This document shows, one piece after another, positions 1 through 10,592 of a stretch of 64,000 nt of DNA (the first letter of the stretch is position 1; each line of letters opens with the position of its first letter). Origin of the DNA: Neurospora crassa OR74A. Lineage: Eukaryota; Ascomycota; Sordariomycetes; Sordariales; Sordariaceae. A program made the position numbers and the translations under genes. The stretch lies in assembly GCF_000182925.2 (NCBI RefSeq), contig NC_026507.1:3658001-3722000 (forward strand). The letters are read 5' to 3'. The notes under the pieces are model-generated. The model did no database searches, was not told the DNA's origin, and saw only the letters and a list, made by a program, of their open reading frames with translations.

Positions 1-154
1 TGGCGTCTCGGCACCGTGGAGTATCGTCGTACCAGGTGGTTGGACCCCGAGAATGGCTTGACTGTCATATATATCAGCTCTTCTCCCGCGATCTTGTCTG
101 AAGATGATCGATACACCAGTTTCTTTTCTTTGCCCATACTTGTGAGCTTGCAAG

Positions 155-1425
155 ATGAGGCTCTCAACCCTATCGCTCCTGGTTCTCCAGGCCGCTAGCA
201 CATGCATAGGACTCCCGATTTCTAGCACGCGAGACCCAGTCATTGCGAAAGCAAAAGCAGAGCTAGAAGTCCTTGCCCGCTCTGCCCTCCAAAAGACCCT
301 CAAGGCGGCCAATGAAAGGCAGTGCACACCGGATAAGATCAAGATCAGAAAAGAATGGTACGCCCCACGAGCACCTATAAGCTGCAACCCAGAATATCCC
401 ATCGCTAACATCAGTCCAGGGGAGCACTCACCAAAGTAGAGAGGCTCGAGTACATCCAAGCCGTCCAATGTCTGCAGACCAAACCCTCCCGATATCCCGC
501 GTCACTAGCCCCTGGCGCCAGGTCGCGCTTCGATGACTTTGTCGTCACCCACATCAACCAGACGCAAACCGCCCACTACACCGGCAACTTCCTCGGCCTG
601 CACCGTTACTTCATCTCGCTGTATGAGCAAGCCCTGCGCGAAGAATGTGGGTATCGCGGGACTCAGCCCTACTGGGACTGGGCTAAGACCGCCGAAACTG
701 GCCTCTCCGCCTCTCCCATCTTCGACGGCAGCGCGACCTCCATGTCCGGCAACGGTGTCTACATTCCCAACCAGGGAGACATTGTCCTAGGCGGCATCGA
801 GGGTAGCAAACTGCCGCCTGTATACCTGCCCGCCGGCACCGGTGGCGGCTGTGTCACCTCGGGCCCCTTCGCCAACATGAGCGTGAACCTCGGCCCCATT
901 GCCCTCGACGTCCCTGGCGGGGGACCGCAGCAATCGAATCCGGCTGGTCCATTCGCCTACAACCCACGGTGTCTGCGGCGCGACCTAAGCGATGCTGTGA
1001 ACCAGCGCTTCGCCAACGCTTCCTCCGTCCGCCATGTCCTTTCCCAGGAGACGGTCGCCAACTTCCAGATGATCATGCAAGGCATCCCCGGGTCCGGCGA
1101 CATTGGCGTGCACGGCGGAGGGCATTACTCTCTGGGAGGAGACCCGGGTCGTGATGTGAGCACGTCCCCGGGCGATCCGGCCTTTTATTTGCACCATGCC
1201 ATGATTGATCGGGTGTGGTGGATGTGGCAGATGGTGGATGCGAAAAAGAGGGTGTACGGCGAGAAGACGGCGGTGGCGGGGACGAGGACCTTCTTGAACA
1301 CTCCCGAGAGCGGGGAGACGACGTTGGATGATGTGGTGGATTTTGGGTATGCGGCGGGGCCAGGGAGGAAGTTGAGGGAGTTGATGAGCGTGGTGGAAGG
1401 GCCATTCTGTTATGTGTATGTATGA
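155..1425 (+). CDS. Tyrosinase-like type 3 copper oxidase, secreted
   Basis: Two exons (155-357 and 420-1425, 62-bp intron with a GCTAAC branch site) give 402 residues. Residues 1-20 form a hydrophobic signal peptide, so the enzyme is probably secreted. The CuA site shows H112 (THINQT), H120 (AHYTGNF) and H129 (LHRYF), followed by PYWDW. The CuB site shows H299 and H303 (HGGGH) and H326/H327 (YLHHAMIDRVWW). All six copper-ligand positions are present. Family members oxidise phenols or catechols to quinones; the substrate cannot be read from sequence. The protein is about the length of a tyrosinase core without the long C-terminal extension that masks the active site in some fungal tyrosinases. 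The splice is supported because it restores the conserved helix before CuA. The gene stands alone, with the HET gene 530 bp downstream. Confidence 0.9.
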
Positions 1426-1954
1426 TGACAGGGCTTGGCTTGTGTAACGACGTTGTACCGTGACGACTTGTTCCCGGATTGTTTTGGGCTGCTCGTGATG
1501 TCGAATCGGGTGTCAGAGCCCAGACTGCCGAGTGCAGCTGCCACTGGTGAGGACTGCTGACAGTCGGTATCGCGGCAGGCAGAGTTGTCCAGATAGGTAA
1601 GATAACTTGAAGTAAGGTAACGTAATTGGCACCTCAACAACTACACAGTAGCTCCATGCGGCAGGAACAATTAAGACGGAGTGAGAGCAAATGGGGAGGG
1701 GGTGATGCACCTTCCACCCAACGAGAGCACATAGGTATTGGGGATTGATGCCTGACAGAAAACTCCTTCTACCTACTTCATGCACCCCGCTTCATACATC
1801 CTGCAGTGATCTTCCTCTTGGAGCCTTTGCTTTTCACTCTTCACAGACTTTTCCCTGACCTCCATCTTTTGCTATCTGCCCTCCGCTTGCCACCAACATC
1901 ATCTTTCGCGGTGTGAATACTACCTACCTCTACCTCTAGGTTGTCTCGTACATC
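1426..1954. other. Intergenic, tyrosinase to HET gene
   Basis: Short frames only. The last 150 bp before the HET start are rich in C and T, ending in ACCTACCTCTACCTCTAGG, a typical pyrimidine-rich fungal leader. No other element is seen. Confidence 0.6.
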
Positions 1955-4006
1955 ATGCGCCTGCTTTCCACTCGAAAGTTTACCTTCCACGAATTCCACG
2001 AAAATGCTGTTCCTGAATACGCCATTCTATCCCATACCTGGGACGGCGACGAGGTCACCCTCCAGAATATGCTACAGTCGAATGCGAGGACAATCCTGAC
2101 AAGCAGCAATCCTCCAAGCAAATATTGGAAAAAAATCCAAGGCGCCTGCCGAAAGGCACGCCAAGAAAGCTATGCCTACATCTGGATCGACAGCTGCTGC
2201 ATTGACAAGACCAACAGCGCAGAGCTGCAAGAAGCCATCAACTCCATGTTCCGATGGTACCGCAAGTCGACCGTGTGCTTAGCCCTCCTGTCTGATGTGG
2301 ACAAGTCCGACTTCGTGTCCGATGGAGAGCTGCAGAGGCGCGTTCCATCATCCTGCCGATGGTTCACCCGAGGTTGGACCCTGCAGGAGCTCCTGGCCCC
2401 CGATAATTTGGTCTTCTTCGATGTCAATTGGAAGGAGCTGGGCTCGCGTTCTGGATGGGCGAACTACATTTCCAAAGCTACTGGCATTCTTCCCAAGTTT
2501 CTTCTAGGCAACGAGCTGGACCCTTGCAAAACATGGGATCTTGAAGCCGTTCTTCGAGACACCAGCGTTGCAACCAAGATGTCGTGGGCCGCCAGCAGGC
2601 AGACAACTAGAGTCGAGGATCAAGCATACTGCTTGCTCGGCTTGTTCGATATCCATATGCCGATGCTGTACGGCGAGGGAAGAAAGGCGTTCGTTCGGCT
2701 ACAACAAGAGATCATGAAGTCTACCGATGACTGCACTCTGCTAGCCTGGGGCTACAATGAGCCGCTTCTGGGAGCCCCAGTCTCAGAGATCCCCTTCCTT
2801 TGTCGCTGTTGTCGATTTGACCACTATTCTCACCTTCCAAGCCGTGCTTATCCTGATATACCCACTGGTCCCCGAGGTGGAGTGCTGGTTAAAGGCCGAC
2901 TTCACAGAGACCTTGGCGGCCATAATCATGGTGGTCGGCCAAGGTCCCTCTTTGCAACCTCTCCCCAAGACTTCAGATTCGCCGGAGACCTTAAGCTTTG
3001 CGGTATACCGGAACACAAGCGACCAGCTTTTTCCACGAGTCAGCGTGGACTGGAGATGAGTTTGCCAATCGTCAAGGACGAGTCGCATGACCATATTGTC
3101 TATGGCCTGCTAGCCTGCACTTCCCTATTCGCACCGATACCGACTGACCTGCTAGCCCACGATTCCCGATGGGCAAAGATACCGACTAGCCTGGTGGCAA
3201 TCCCATTGATCCGCTCGTCCATCATTGACGCTGCCTCTAAGGACCATGAAGACGAGTACGTGCAAAGCCCATTCTGTCTTCCTTGCAAGGTTCCCGTTTC
3301 CTTCTCCGACAAAGCAGAGAGGATGAGTATTTGCATCCGCAACGAAGATTGCTATCGTCGATTATGGGATTCTGCCGGCTATTTGGAGGGCCAATTGGAG
3401 AGGTCCTTGATATTCGACTTCGGACACCCGCTGGCAACTAAGAAGGGGGGAAGCACTTTACGCCTGGAGCTGATGTATCCCTTCCAACCACTGTACAGCA
3501 TGTACTTTACGCTTCTGCGTGACAGCTGTCCATATAGTTCGAAATCTTGTGCACCATCCTACATGTGGCCCGGGGGAGCAAGCTTGAATAACCCACATTG
3601 GTGGTCGTACCACCTCGCTCGCCCTCCCTTCCAGTCTCGCACTTTCACAGACACTGGCCCGACTTGGGACGAAATTATCCACAAAAAGATCCAAAACGCG
3701 CCAAACAGCACCATTGCAGCTGCCCTCCTAAGCTTCGATCCATTTCCTCAGAGTCCTAAAAGGTCGGAGCAAACAAGAATCCTTCTGGTTGTGTCTTCTG
3801 ATCTTTCTTGCCGAGTTAAGAATTGGGGGCCCTCCAGGGAATTCACCTTGCAAACTCTCATGGATTTTGCCACACAACCAGAGCTGGCGGGCCCCAAGCT
3901 GGAGCGCAAGCGCAGAGAAGTTGAGGATCACAAATGGTGGACAGAGGCACGTATTGTCTACAAACTCGTCGATGGTATGGAGCTGTGCCTGCGGACGTGG
4001 TGTTGA
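1955..4006 (+). CDS. HET-domain (heterokaryon incompatibility) protein
   Basis: A single 683-residue frame with the ATG at 1955. The HET domain is at the N-terminus: YAILSHTW, the IWIDSCCIDK block with a following Asn-Ser and Ser-Met-Phe-Arg-Trp-Tyr segment, and FTRGWTLQELLAP. The usual block RVEDQAYCLLGLFDI with MPMLYGEG follows at about residues 215-240. In related proteins this domain triggers cell death after fusion of unlike mycelia. The C-terminal 400 residues show no repeat, NACHT or WD40 part, so this is a stand-alone HET protein, and what it recognises is unknown. No intron is needed. It sits among secreted and effector-like genes, as such genes often do. The family call is firm; the role in incompatibility is inferred from the family. 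Confidence 0.93.
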   Translation: MRLLSTRKFTFHEFHENAVPEYAILSHTWDGDEVTLQNMLQSNARTILTSSNPPSKYWKKIQGACRKARQESYAYIWIDSCCIDKTNSAELQEAINSMFRWYRKSTVCLALLSDVDKSDFVSDGELQRRVPSSCRWFTRGWTLQELLAPDNLVFFDVNWKELGSRSGWANYISKATGILPKFLLGNELDPCKTWDLEAVLRDTSVATKMSWAASRQTTRVEDQAYCLLGLFDIHMPMLYGEGRKAFVRLQQEIMKSTDDCTLLAWGYNEPLLGAPVSEIPFLCRCCRFDHYSHLPSRAYPDIPTGPRGGVLVKGRLHRDLGGHNHGGRPRSLFATSPQDFRFAGDLKLCGIPEHKRPAFSTSQRGLEMSLPIVKDESHDHIVYGLLACTSLFAPIPTDLLAHDSRWAKIPTSLVAIPLIRSSIIDAASKDHEDEYVQSPFCLPCKVPVSFSDKAERMSICIRNEDCYRRLWDSAGYLEGQLERSLIFDFGHPLATKKGGSTLRLELMYPFQPLYSMYFTLLRDSCPYSSKSCAPSYMWPGGASLNNPHWWSYHLARPPFQSRTFTDTGPTWDEIIHKKIQNAPNSTIAAALLSFDPFPQSPKRSEQTRILLVVSSDLSCRVKNWGPSREFTLQTLMDFATQPELAGPKLERKRREVEDHKWWTEARIVYKLVDGMELCLRTWC

Positions 4007-5431
4007 AGAAAGTAACGTACGAAACTGGAACCATTTACCGCTGGGTAACTGAAGATCCATATGACGATGCGAACTTATCACGTTATACAGAGCGAAGCGC
4101 GGAATGAGGCCAGATCTGTTGGAAGTCAAATTGAAGCATTTTCTCTTGCTCGTGAAAATGCTTGGTAACTGTCTGCAATCCCTCTGTCTGGCCTTGCCTA
4201 AAGGCATTCATCTTTTTGTCGGGCTTCAATCTTTGCACAAAGACCAAATTGTTACATTCCGCATACTCAGTCCACGCCTTGGTGATCCTGGTCAGCTGGA
4301 GAATTTGGTCTACGACCCAGGCAGCGACGGAGCTGGTTGTAGATTGCACATCAAGGATGCTCAGCCTGGCCGCCTTGTCATTTCGGCGGACAACACAAAA
4401 CGGGTCATACACCACGCCTGGTGTTGAGAACGGCAAGGGTATCCAGTGCTGACGCGCTTGAATGTGTCACAGTCCAACCTGAGCAGTTGAGCTTCTTGTA
4501 AAGACTCGGTGGAAGGGGACGACTGGTATGTTTGGAGCCGACGACGGTGAGGCTTCGCGGGAGATCGGTGTCATCTCCACATTCCCCTTTAATTGTTGGC
4601 GGGATACCAATCGTTCTTGTCCTGTCATGGCTCATGCATTATGTTTGATGCATAATGTTTCAGGATTCCGGCAAGATCAAGGGACATTGAACAGCTTCCG
4701 TCTTGTGAAACGGGTCATCAAGCCGCAGCCAGTCAATATGGGTGACGGGCGCGGCAGGCAAGATCACACTGAATGATTGTGAGGAAATACATGGGACATA
4801 AGCCACGGTTCATGGGGGAATAAGGACGCTTTATATTTCTTCATAAATTTGATTGTTTTCGTTTCTTGCGCTGCCACCCGGTATTTACGGGAGTTTTCAG
4901 GTCTATTAACGGTGGCGATCCTGTGTCAGTTTGTGCAACTCCTGGAATTATTTTTCTCATGCCTAGCGTGCCATAAGGCCTGTTATCCGGTCTAGAAATC
5001 TTACAGCTTTCAACACCCCTTACCTCTAATCATTTTATATGAAGATAATGACAATTTTCAGGTCAACAGGCCCAAAACCCAACTGCTCAACTAGCGATAG
5101 TCATTGTACAGTGAACCGGCCTGAAAGCATCGTTTGTTTGTAGCTCGGCCGTTCCCTGATATCTTCCACAGAACGGAAACAAACGCCACTCAGTCTTCTT
5201 TGACACAGGGACCCAACAACGGGGCAGACAGCGGTTAAATTGATTATTCACGCAAAGAGATGATCATCCAAGGCCATTGGCGAAATGTTTTATAAGAGTG
5301 GCACAATATTGACTTGAATCGTCTCTGGCTCCCTCCAGGACACCCATCTTCAGCACTAGAAACGCAACGAGACCTCACCTTCACACATCGATAGCACAGC
5401 GAAAATTCGTCCACGTCACCAGATATTCACC
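4007..5431. other. Intergenic with a doubtful open frame
   Basis: The stretch 4083-4436 is open on both strands (see the separate entry). The rest is mixed composition. The last 100 bp upstream of 5432 look like a normal leader (AGCACAGCGAAAATTCG and similar). No RNA gene or repeat is seen. Confidence 0.5.
4083..4436 (-). CDS. Uncertain hypothetical ORF
   Basis: A 117-codon minus-strand frame whose codons mostly end in G or C, as in neighbouring genes, and whose product is not low in complexity. A plus-strand frame (4104-4427, 107 codons) covers the same bases, so the coding strand is undecided. No family is recognised, and no signal peptide or membrane segment is visible. It could be one exon of a longer gene, or a decayed fragment. 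Confidence 0.2.
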   Translation of the reverse strand: MPFSTPGVVYDPFCVVRRNDKAARLSILDVQSTTSSVAAWVVDQILQLTRITKAWTEYAECNNLVFVQRLKPDKKMNAFRQGQTEGLQTVTKHFHEQEKMLQFDFQQIWPHSALRSV

Positions 5432-6058
5432 ATGCAGCTCATCTCTGTCCTTACTGCCTTCGCCACCTTTAAGGTCGCCGCCGCGCTTCCCTCGGCCGTC
5501 AAGGGCGCCAACGACCTCGTGACCCGCGATGGTCTATTGGGTTCCAAGCTTTGCACCGACGTCAACTTCACTGGGAACTGCGAGACCATTACCAACGTGG
5601 CCGATGGTCTGAAACCTAACCAATGCAGTGCGTCCGATTTTAAGGTACTTTTCCACTTACGCAAGTCAATTACTAACATGAACAAACACCCTTTTGTACG
5701 GACGTAGTTCTTCTCGACTCTCATCTCGCATCCAAAGGGGTCTCCTCGATTCAACCTCTTGAGAGGTCGTGGTGCACTTACTACCTGTACGTTATTCTTT
5801 TGGTCTCTTCTCCATTCTTTCCTTCTTGTCATTAGGATTTGGAAGGTCAGGTGTGAGCGTTTAGTGGTTGACAGACATTCTCGGAAAATTACATACAGGA
5901 CCGCCAACTGCCAGGATGATAGCTCGGACAACTGCGGACACTATGATGCCACTTCTCCCATTGACGATTTGACGAAGGTGAGCCCGACGAATTCGAATCA
6001 CCAATGCGGGGGGAACATGGACAAGAAGATTGCCAGTTTTATGTGCCGTCCTTTTTAA
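5432..6058 (+). CDS. Small secreted cysteine-rich protein
   Basis: Three exons (5432-5627, 5708-5786, 5899-6058) give 144 residues. The introns start GTGCGT and GTACGT and end TAG and CAG. This is the only combination I found that keeps an open frame and restores the pattern WCTYYLTANC between exons 2 and 3. Residues 1-19 are a signal peptide (MQLISVLTAFATFKVAAAL). The mature part has eight cysteines, spaced as in small fungal extracellular proteins that start LCTDVNF..NC and end KIASFMC. The even number suggests four disulfides. The function is unknown; the size, secretion and neighbours fit an effector or cell-surface protein (inference). A simpler-looking splice at GATTTTAAG|GTACTT leads to a frame break and was not used. 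Confidence 0.8.
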
Positions 6059-6921
6059 AGAGGAGCGCCCGTGATCCTTTGAGGTGGGATCCATTGAGGT
6101 ATTGAGTGATGTGAAAGGGAAGAAGGGATTAATCCAATGAGGTGTTGTGCACAACAAACAATTTGAGACTGTTTCACAGACTGGGCGGCTGATTGCTAGG
6201 ATAAGCTCTCGCATCATACCGCATTTTCTATGCCGGGAAGCAAGCAGGAGCGAGCACGTATGTACGATGCACCGTTAATGTCAATTAGGTATGCTTCCAG
6301 CAGTTTTTGCCAGACTTATGAAGCCCTCAACATCTTCCTGCCAGCATCCAACAAACATTCTCATCAATACCTACACTCCTGGAAGTAAATTGCGTCAAGA
6401 TGCCAGTAGCTCTCTCTAACATGTGATTCGTTGTGCCCAACTTTCGACGGCATCACGCAACTGAGATCCCTATATGGTTTCCTTGGAAGAAGGGTAGTTT
6501 TCAAGGACACATTCTAAGAAGACGGTTGACGGGTTCGATATCCAGAAACCATGTGTAGGGGGCAGAGAGGGGCGTCAATTTATAATATCGACTCATTTGC
6601 ATTTGTTTACTTTAAACCGACTTACCTAGGTAAGAATTCACCGAGAAAGAATTGTGAAAGCGGCAAGCACAGTTGAGATGGAAGGCAGGTATTCTTCTCA
6701 TAAAACTGGCAAGTGATAACTTATTCTCGTGTTGGACGCCTTCCTTCCATCCCTCAGATTCGAGAATTGACTGCCTCACCTCCTTATCGTGTACAAAACC
6801 CGATCAGCTGGCTGCCTCTCTCACCATACAAACATCAGGTACCTCCATTTATTTTTTTTTCAGAAGACAACAACAGCAACAACAGCAACCACTTCATCAA
6901 TTTCATATTTCATAGCTCATC
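6059..6921. other. Intergenic with a short perfect palindrome
   Basis: No convincing gene. A 14-bp perfect palindrome CTTACCTAGGTAAG lies at 6621-6634. The last 60 bp before 6922 carry CAA/CAG-rich leader sequence (AACAGCAACAACAGCAACC), common in fungal 5' leaders. Confidence 0.55.
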
Positions 6922-7599
6922 ATGCACTCCATCTTACAGGCACTACAACTCGCTTATCTCATCGGCCTCACCTCCTCCTCCTTCATATCAGCAGCCGTCA
7001 TCCCCGTTTCCATCCATCTCTCCCGCGACACCACCTCCAACGATACTTCCATCGACGACTCCTCCGACTCCTCTTCATCCACCGACATACTACCCAACCA
7101 CTCCCTCACCTCCACCTCCACCTCTTTCACCTCCCTCAACATCGCCCAAGCCTAACCTTCCTTCTGCCCCTACGACTCCCTCACCCAACCCCAACCTGTC
7201 CTCTCCTACGACCTCTCCACCGCCCCCCTCGCCTCAGACTGCGCGCACATTCTCGACATCATCAACGACACCCAGCCCCGCGGGTACTGGACGTTTGACA
7301 CTTCTGATCTCGAAAAGGGGATCACGCTAGTCGGGTACGGGAGTTGTGCGTTTGAGATGATCAAGGATGGGGAGGTTAGCGAGGGTGATACTGAGGTTGA
7401 GAACAATAAAAGGACAGAACAGGTCAAGTGGGGGGTGGAAGAGCTCAAGTTTTATTTGGGGACGTGGTTGCAGAAGCAGAGACATGGGAGGCTGGGGGCG
7501 GTGGGAGAGGTGGATTGTTGGGTGGAGGGGGAGCAGAGGAAGGAGGAAGGGGGGGTGAGGGTTAGGTGGATGGTTGTGCGGCGGCAGCAGGAGAAGTAG
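6922..7599 (+). pseudogene. Hce2/Ecp2-type secreted effector with in-frame stop
   Basis: The frame runs from ATG 6922 to a stop at 7597-7599, but is interrupted by TAA at 7153-7155. The first part has a signal peptide (about residues 1-25) and a Ser/Thr/Asp-rich linker. The part after the TAA, in the same frame, shows the Hce2 pattern: SFCPYDS, APLASDC, a Trp-Thr-Phe segment, LVGYGSCAFEM, then HGRLGAVGEVDCW, with four cysteines in the usual order. Family members are secreted fungal proteins, some of which cause plant cell death. No splice I could find removes the TAA and keeps the first cysteine: GT is absent between about 7010 and 7195. CAA-to-TAA is the change expected from C-to-T at CpA. 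It is either a natural null allele, a sequencing error, or a gene with an unusual intron. Confidence 0.7.
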
Positions 7600-8068
7600 G
7601 TAGGCTGAGGACGGGACGTGGAGGAGGGAAGGGGGGAAGACTGGTGGGTTATGGTTGGTGATTATGAAGGTGGTGGTGGTGTTTCCATTGCTCGAGTAGA
7701 ACTAGGTTTGTTTGGTGTATAATTTGGAGGAGAAGCGTGGTTGTTACAATTGTTGTCTTGTGTTCAGGGATTAGTTCTAGACAGTAGTACCTTAACCTTG
7801 TAGGTACTAGTCTTGGGTATCACATATCTGCCTAGACCTTGGTGCCTTCCTCTTCCGGTTATTTAGTGCAGCCATGGCAGTGTGCCAAGAAGTGTCATTG
7901 CCTCGGTGTGTGAGTCAGCTCGCCGAGGTTGAGCTGGGGTTTGGAGACGACGACTTCGTTTAAATAAAGCGCCGAGGTATGTGCAACAGGCCTTCGGTGT
8001 GTGCGAACCGGAATCTTTCACTCCTTTTGCTCCTCGACCGCGTAGTCAGAACACTCTCCCAACTCACC
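7600..8068. other. Intergenic, promoter of the methyltransferase gene
   Basis: The first 120 bp are G-rich on the plus strand, including repeated GGTGGT. The remainder is ordinary. The frame of the methyltransferase is open upstream to 7979, but the ATG at 8069 has the better context (CTCACCATGGCC). Confidence 0.5.
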
Positions 8069-9147
8069 ATGGCCTCGGTAAAGCAGTTGAACGACGTGCC
8101 TCTCGACACTTGGGAAACCATTGCGAGCTACTGGGACAAGTCCATTGGAAAAGATGGCAACATCTACTGGAAGAAGCTGCAAGAGCCGTCACTCCGTCGA
8201 TTGCTGGGGGATCATCTCGGAAAAGAGTCCTGTCGTGCGCTGGACCTTGCGACAGGGAACGGGATTTGCGCTCGATGGTTGGCGAAGCACGGAGCGAGAG
8301 TGACCGCCACTGACGGAAGCGAGAACATGGTCCAGATAGCCAAGAACTGGATGAAGGGAGAAGAGCGGAGTGACAGCGTTGACTTCACCAAGTTGGATGT
8401 CACACAGACAAAGGATTTTGACGCTTTCATCGCTGCCACTGTATGTTTCCAATTTTGGGAAGCTTCCGCGGCTGATCGCTGATATCGCTCGCTCCTGGGC
8501 GGCCAACAGGGCGAGAACATGTTCGATATCGTCCTCATGAACATGGCCATCATGGATGTTTCCACGCTCGAGCCACTCGTCCAGGCACTTCCGAAGCTCT
8601 TGAAGCCGAATGGAGTGTATGTCGACCTCATCTCGGGAGACTGAAACCGGTGGCATTGACTGATAACCTTCCCATCCAGCTTCGTCGCAACCCTTCTTCA
8701 TCCCGTCTTCATGACCTCCGGAGCATCTCGCAATGTCGATCTCCGGTATGACGGTGAGACCGGTGACCTCGAAGTCGTCAGGACCAAAGTCATCAAGAAC
8801 TACCTCCACATTCCACCTTATAAGGGTATTGCCATTCCTGGACAATCAAAGCGACAGGTAAGTTCCGTTGTTGTTGACTTGCCCAAACCGTTTGATGGGA
8901 CCGAGATGAGACCGGAGTATCGCCAGCGAGCGAGCGAGCTAACCAAGCACAGCTCTACTTTCACCGTCCAATGGATGAGCTCTTCACCACCTTCTTCCAG
9001 GCCGGTCTCGTCATGGATGCCATTGAGGAACCGGCATTCTCGGAAGAGGACAGGGAAGAGGGCAGGGTCGAGTCAAGCCGAAATTACACGCAACTCCCGG
9101 CAATTCTCAGCTTCCGCATGCGGTTGCCGTACAAAAACGGCGCGTGA
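8069..9147 (+). CDS. SAM-dependent methyltransferase
   Basis: Four exons (8069-8440, 8510-8616, 8680-8857, 8953-9147) with standard splice sites give 283 residues. A class I methyltransferase fold is indicated by motif I ALDLATGNG (about residue 60), the acidic end of strand beta-2 in TATDGSENM, and IVLMNMAIMD as motif IV. The C-terminal block YFHRPMDELFTTFF...EEPAF is typical of fungal small-molecule methyltransferases (ubiE/Methyltransf_11/25-like). It transfers a methyl group from SAM; the acceptor cannot be told. The adjacent genes do not form a clear metabolic cluster. All exon phases join without a stop. Confidence 0.88.
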
Positions 9148-9688
9148 GTCGCGATGATCTTCGATGATTTTTGCGACATATATCGATGGGTACGGTGCTA
9201 TAGAGTTGTGGTTAGCCAGTGATGGATGAGAGAGAGGCGGAAGATGAATGTCACCCGCGCGGAGTTTGAAATGAGACAATTGCTATGAGGACGGGGGGGG
9301 GGCTAGAGCTTATAAGTCCAAGAAACTATTGACACATTGCTGGACAATCAGCTGATTTCAGGCACCATTCCGACGTCATGCAATATCCGGCGATCGGATC
9401 TAGAGAGAAAGTGTGTATTGATCGTCGCTCTCAGCAGGGATTAAAAACGGAAACCGACATTCGGGACGGCACGCTCACCGGCTCCCCGGGGAACAGGGGG
9501 GGAGGGAAAGTTCATGATATCGGCCAGAGGTCCTCCCCCACGGAGGTTTCCCCCCACGATCTAACAGCTCGTGATAGACATCTCATGTGGAGGACTGAGT
9601 TATTTTAGTGGGAAACTTCAGGGAAGGATGAGAAAAAAGTAAATATGAAAAGAGCCTCACCTCCCGGCAGAATGAAGCACGCTAGTTC
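9148..9688. other. Intergenic, methyltransferase to bHLH gene
   Basis: Contains G runs (GGGGGGGGG near 9294 and a GGGGGG run near 9500) and no convincing frame. It is presumably the terminator of the methyltransferase gene and the promoter of the bHLH gene. Confidence 0.5.
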
Positions 9689-10360
9689 ATGGCACACATC
9701 AGCTTCATACCCAACCCAAAGATGGACCCTGACTCACACGCAACCAAACGACGTCGAGTCGTCGAAGACACCGGGACCTACTCCGCGGAGTATCAACACC
9801 AAGGCCAGCATCACTACATTGATGCCAAGACAGCCAAGACCGACCCCGTACATCCTCCATCTACCAGTGGCATTCCCAGCGGAGACTTTCAGTTCACCGC
9901 TTTCCAAAACACCTCGACCATAACAGGACTGTCGCCAATCAGGTTCGAAGACTTTTTGAACGAGCCGACTGGCGAGACACCGCGCCCGGAAGAGCCGGAG
10001 GAGCCTGGGCCGAACAAAAAGGAAGATAAAGCTGAGGAAGACGTCAGTGTCAGAGAGCGTCACAACAGCATTGGGAAACGATATCGAAACAAACTCAACG
10101 AGCAGTTTGAGAATCTGGAGGCGCTCTTGTCACAGCAGAACCCCGAGGAAGACTACAACTCCAGCTTTTCACCAACTCAAGCCAAGAAACGCCAAAGGGG
10201 ACGGAGTATCAACAAGGCCAGTTTGCTGGAGATGGCCAAAGTGCGCATCAAGGCCCTCACTGAGCAACGAGAGATGTTGATAGCCGAGGTTGAACAGCTG
10301 GAGAAGGAGTTAGCGGAGGAGGCAACAAAGCAAGCGAGTGGAAGCCGACACCATGAGTGA
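9689..10360 (+). CDS. bHLH transcription factor
   Basis: A single exon of 223 residues (ATG 9689; a second Met at residue 12 is possible). A basic stretch KRRR near residues 20-23 may be a nuclear signal. The bHLH domain spans about 120-192: basic region VRERHNSIGKRYRNKLN, helix 1 EQFENLEALL, an acidic and basic loop of about 30 residues, and helix 2 INKASLLEMAKVRIKAL. A leucine-rich coiled coil runs to about 213. It should dimerise and bind E-box-like DNA. One oddity is that the glutamate that normally contacts the CA of the E-box (pattern HNxxE) is glycine here (HNSIG), so the DNA preference may differ. The target genes are unknown. Confidence 0.9.
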   Translation: MAHISFIPNPKMDPDSHATKRRRVVEDTGTYSAEYQHQGQHHYIDAKTAKTDPVHPPSTSGIPSGDFQFTAFQNTSTITGLSPIRFEDFLNEPTGETPRPEEPEEPGPNKKEDKAEEDVSVRERHNSIGKRYRNKLNEQFENLEALLSQQNPEEDYNSSFSPTQAKKRQRGRSINKASLLEMAKVRIKALTEQREMLIAEVEQLEKELAEEATKQASGSRHHE

Positions 10361-10592
10361 GACTTAAGTGATGTAATTAATCCCAGACAGATAGAGCCTT
10401 TCAGTTCTTTTCCCCCAAAACAACAATAACGAATAACCATTTCCAACGAGCACGCAGGCCATGAATCCCAGCAGCATCAAATGGTCCAACTGAATCTTTC
10501 CAGTCCCAAATCGGCCTCCCACAATAACCTCCCCGTTCTAATCATGACCTCATACTTCACAAACCAACATTAACCCTCTTCCCAGTCCCCTT

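Noticed and set aside
7004-7239. Intron removing the TAA of the Hce2-type gene (weak GTTTCC donor to CTCAG)
   Set aside because: It would delete the linker and the first conserved cysteine, and the donor is poor.
6713-7330. 205-codon plus frame of Ser/Pro/Thr overlapping the Hce2-type gene
   Set aside because: An alternative frame of a C-rich region. The other frame has a signal peptide and the Hce2 pattern.
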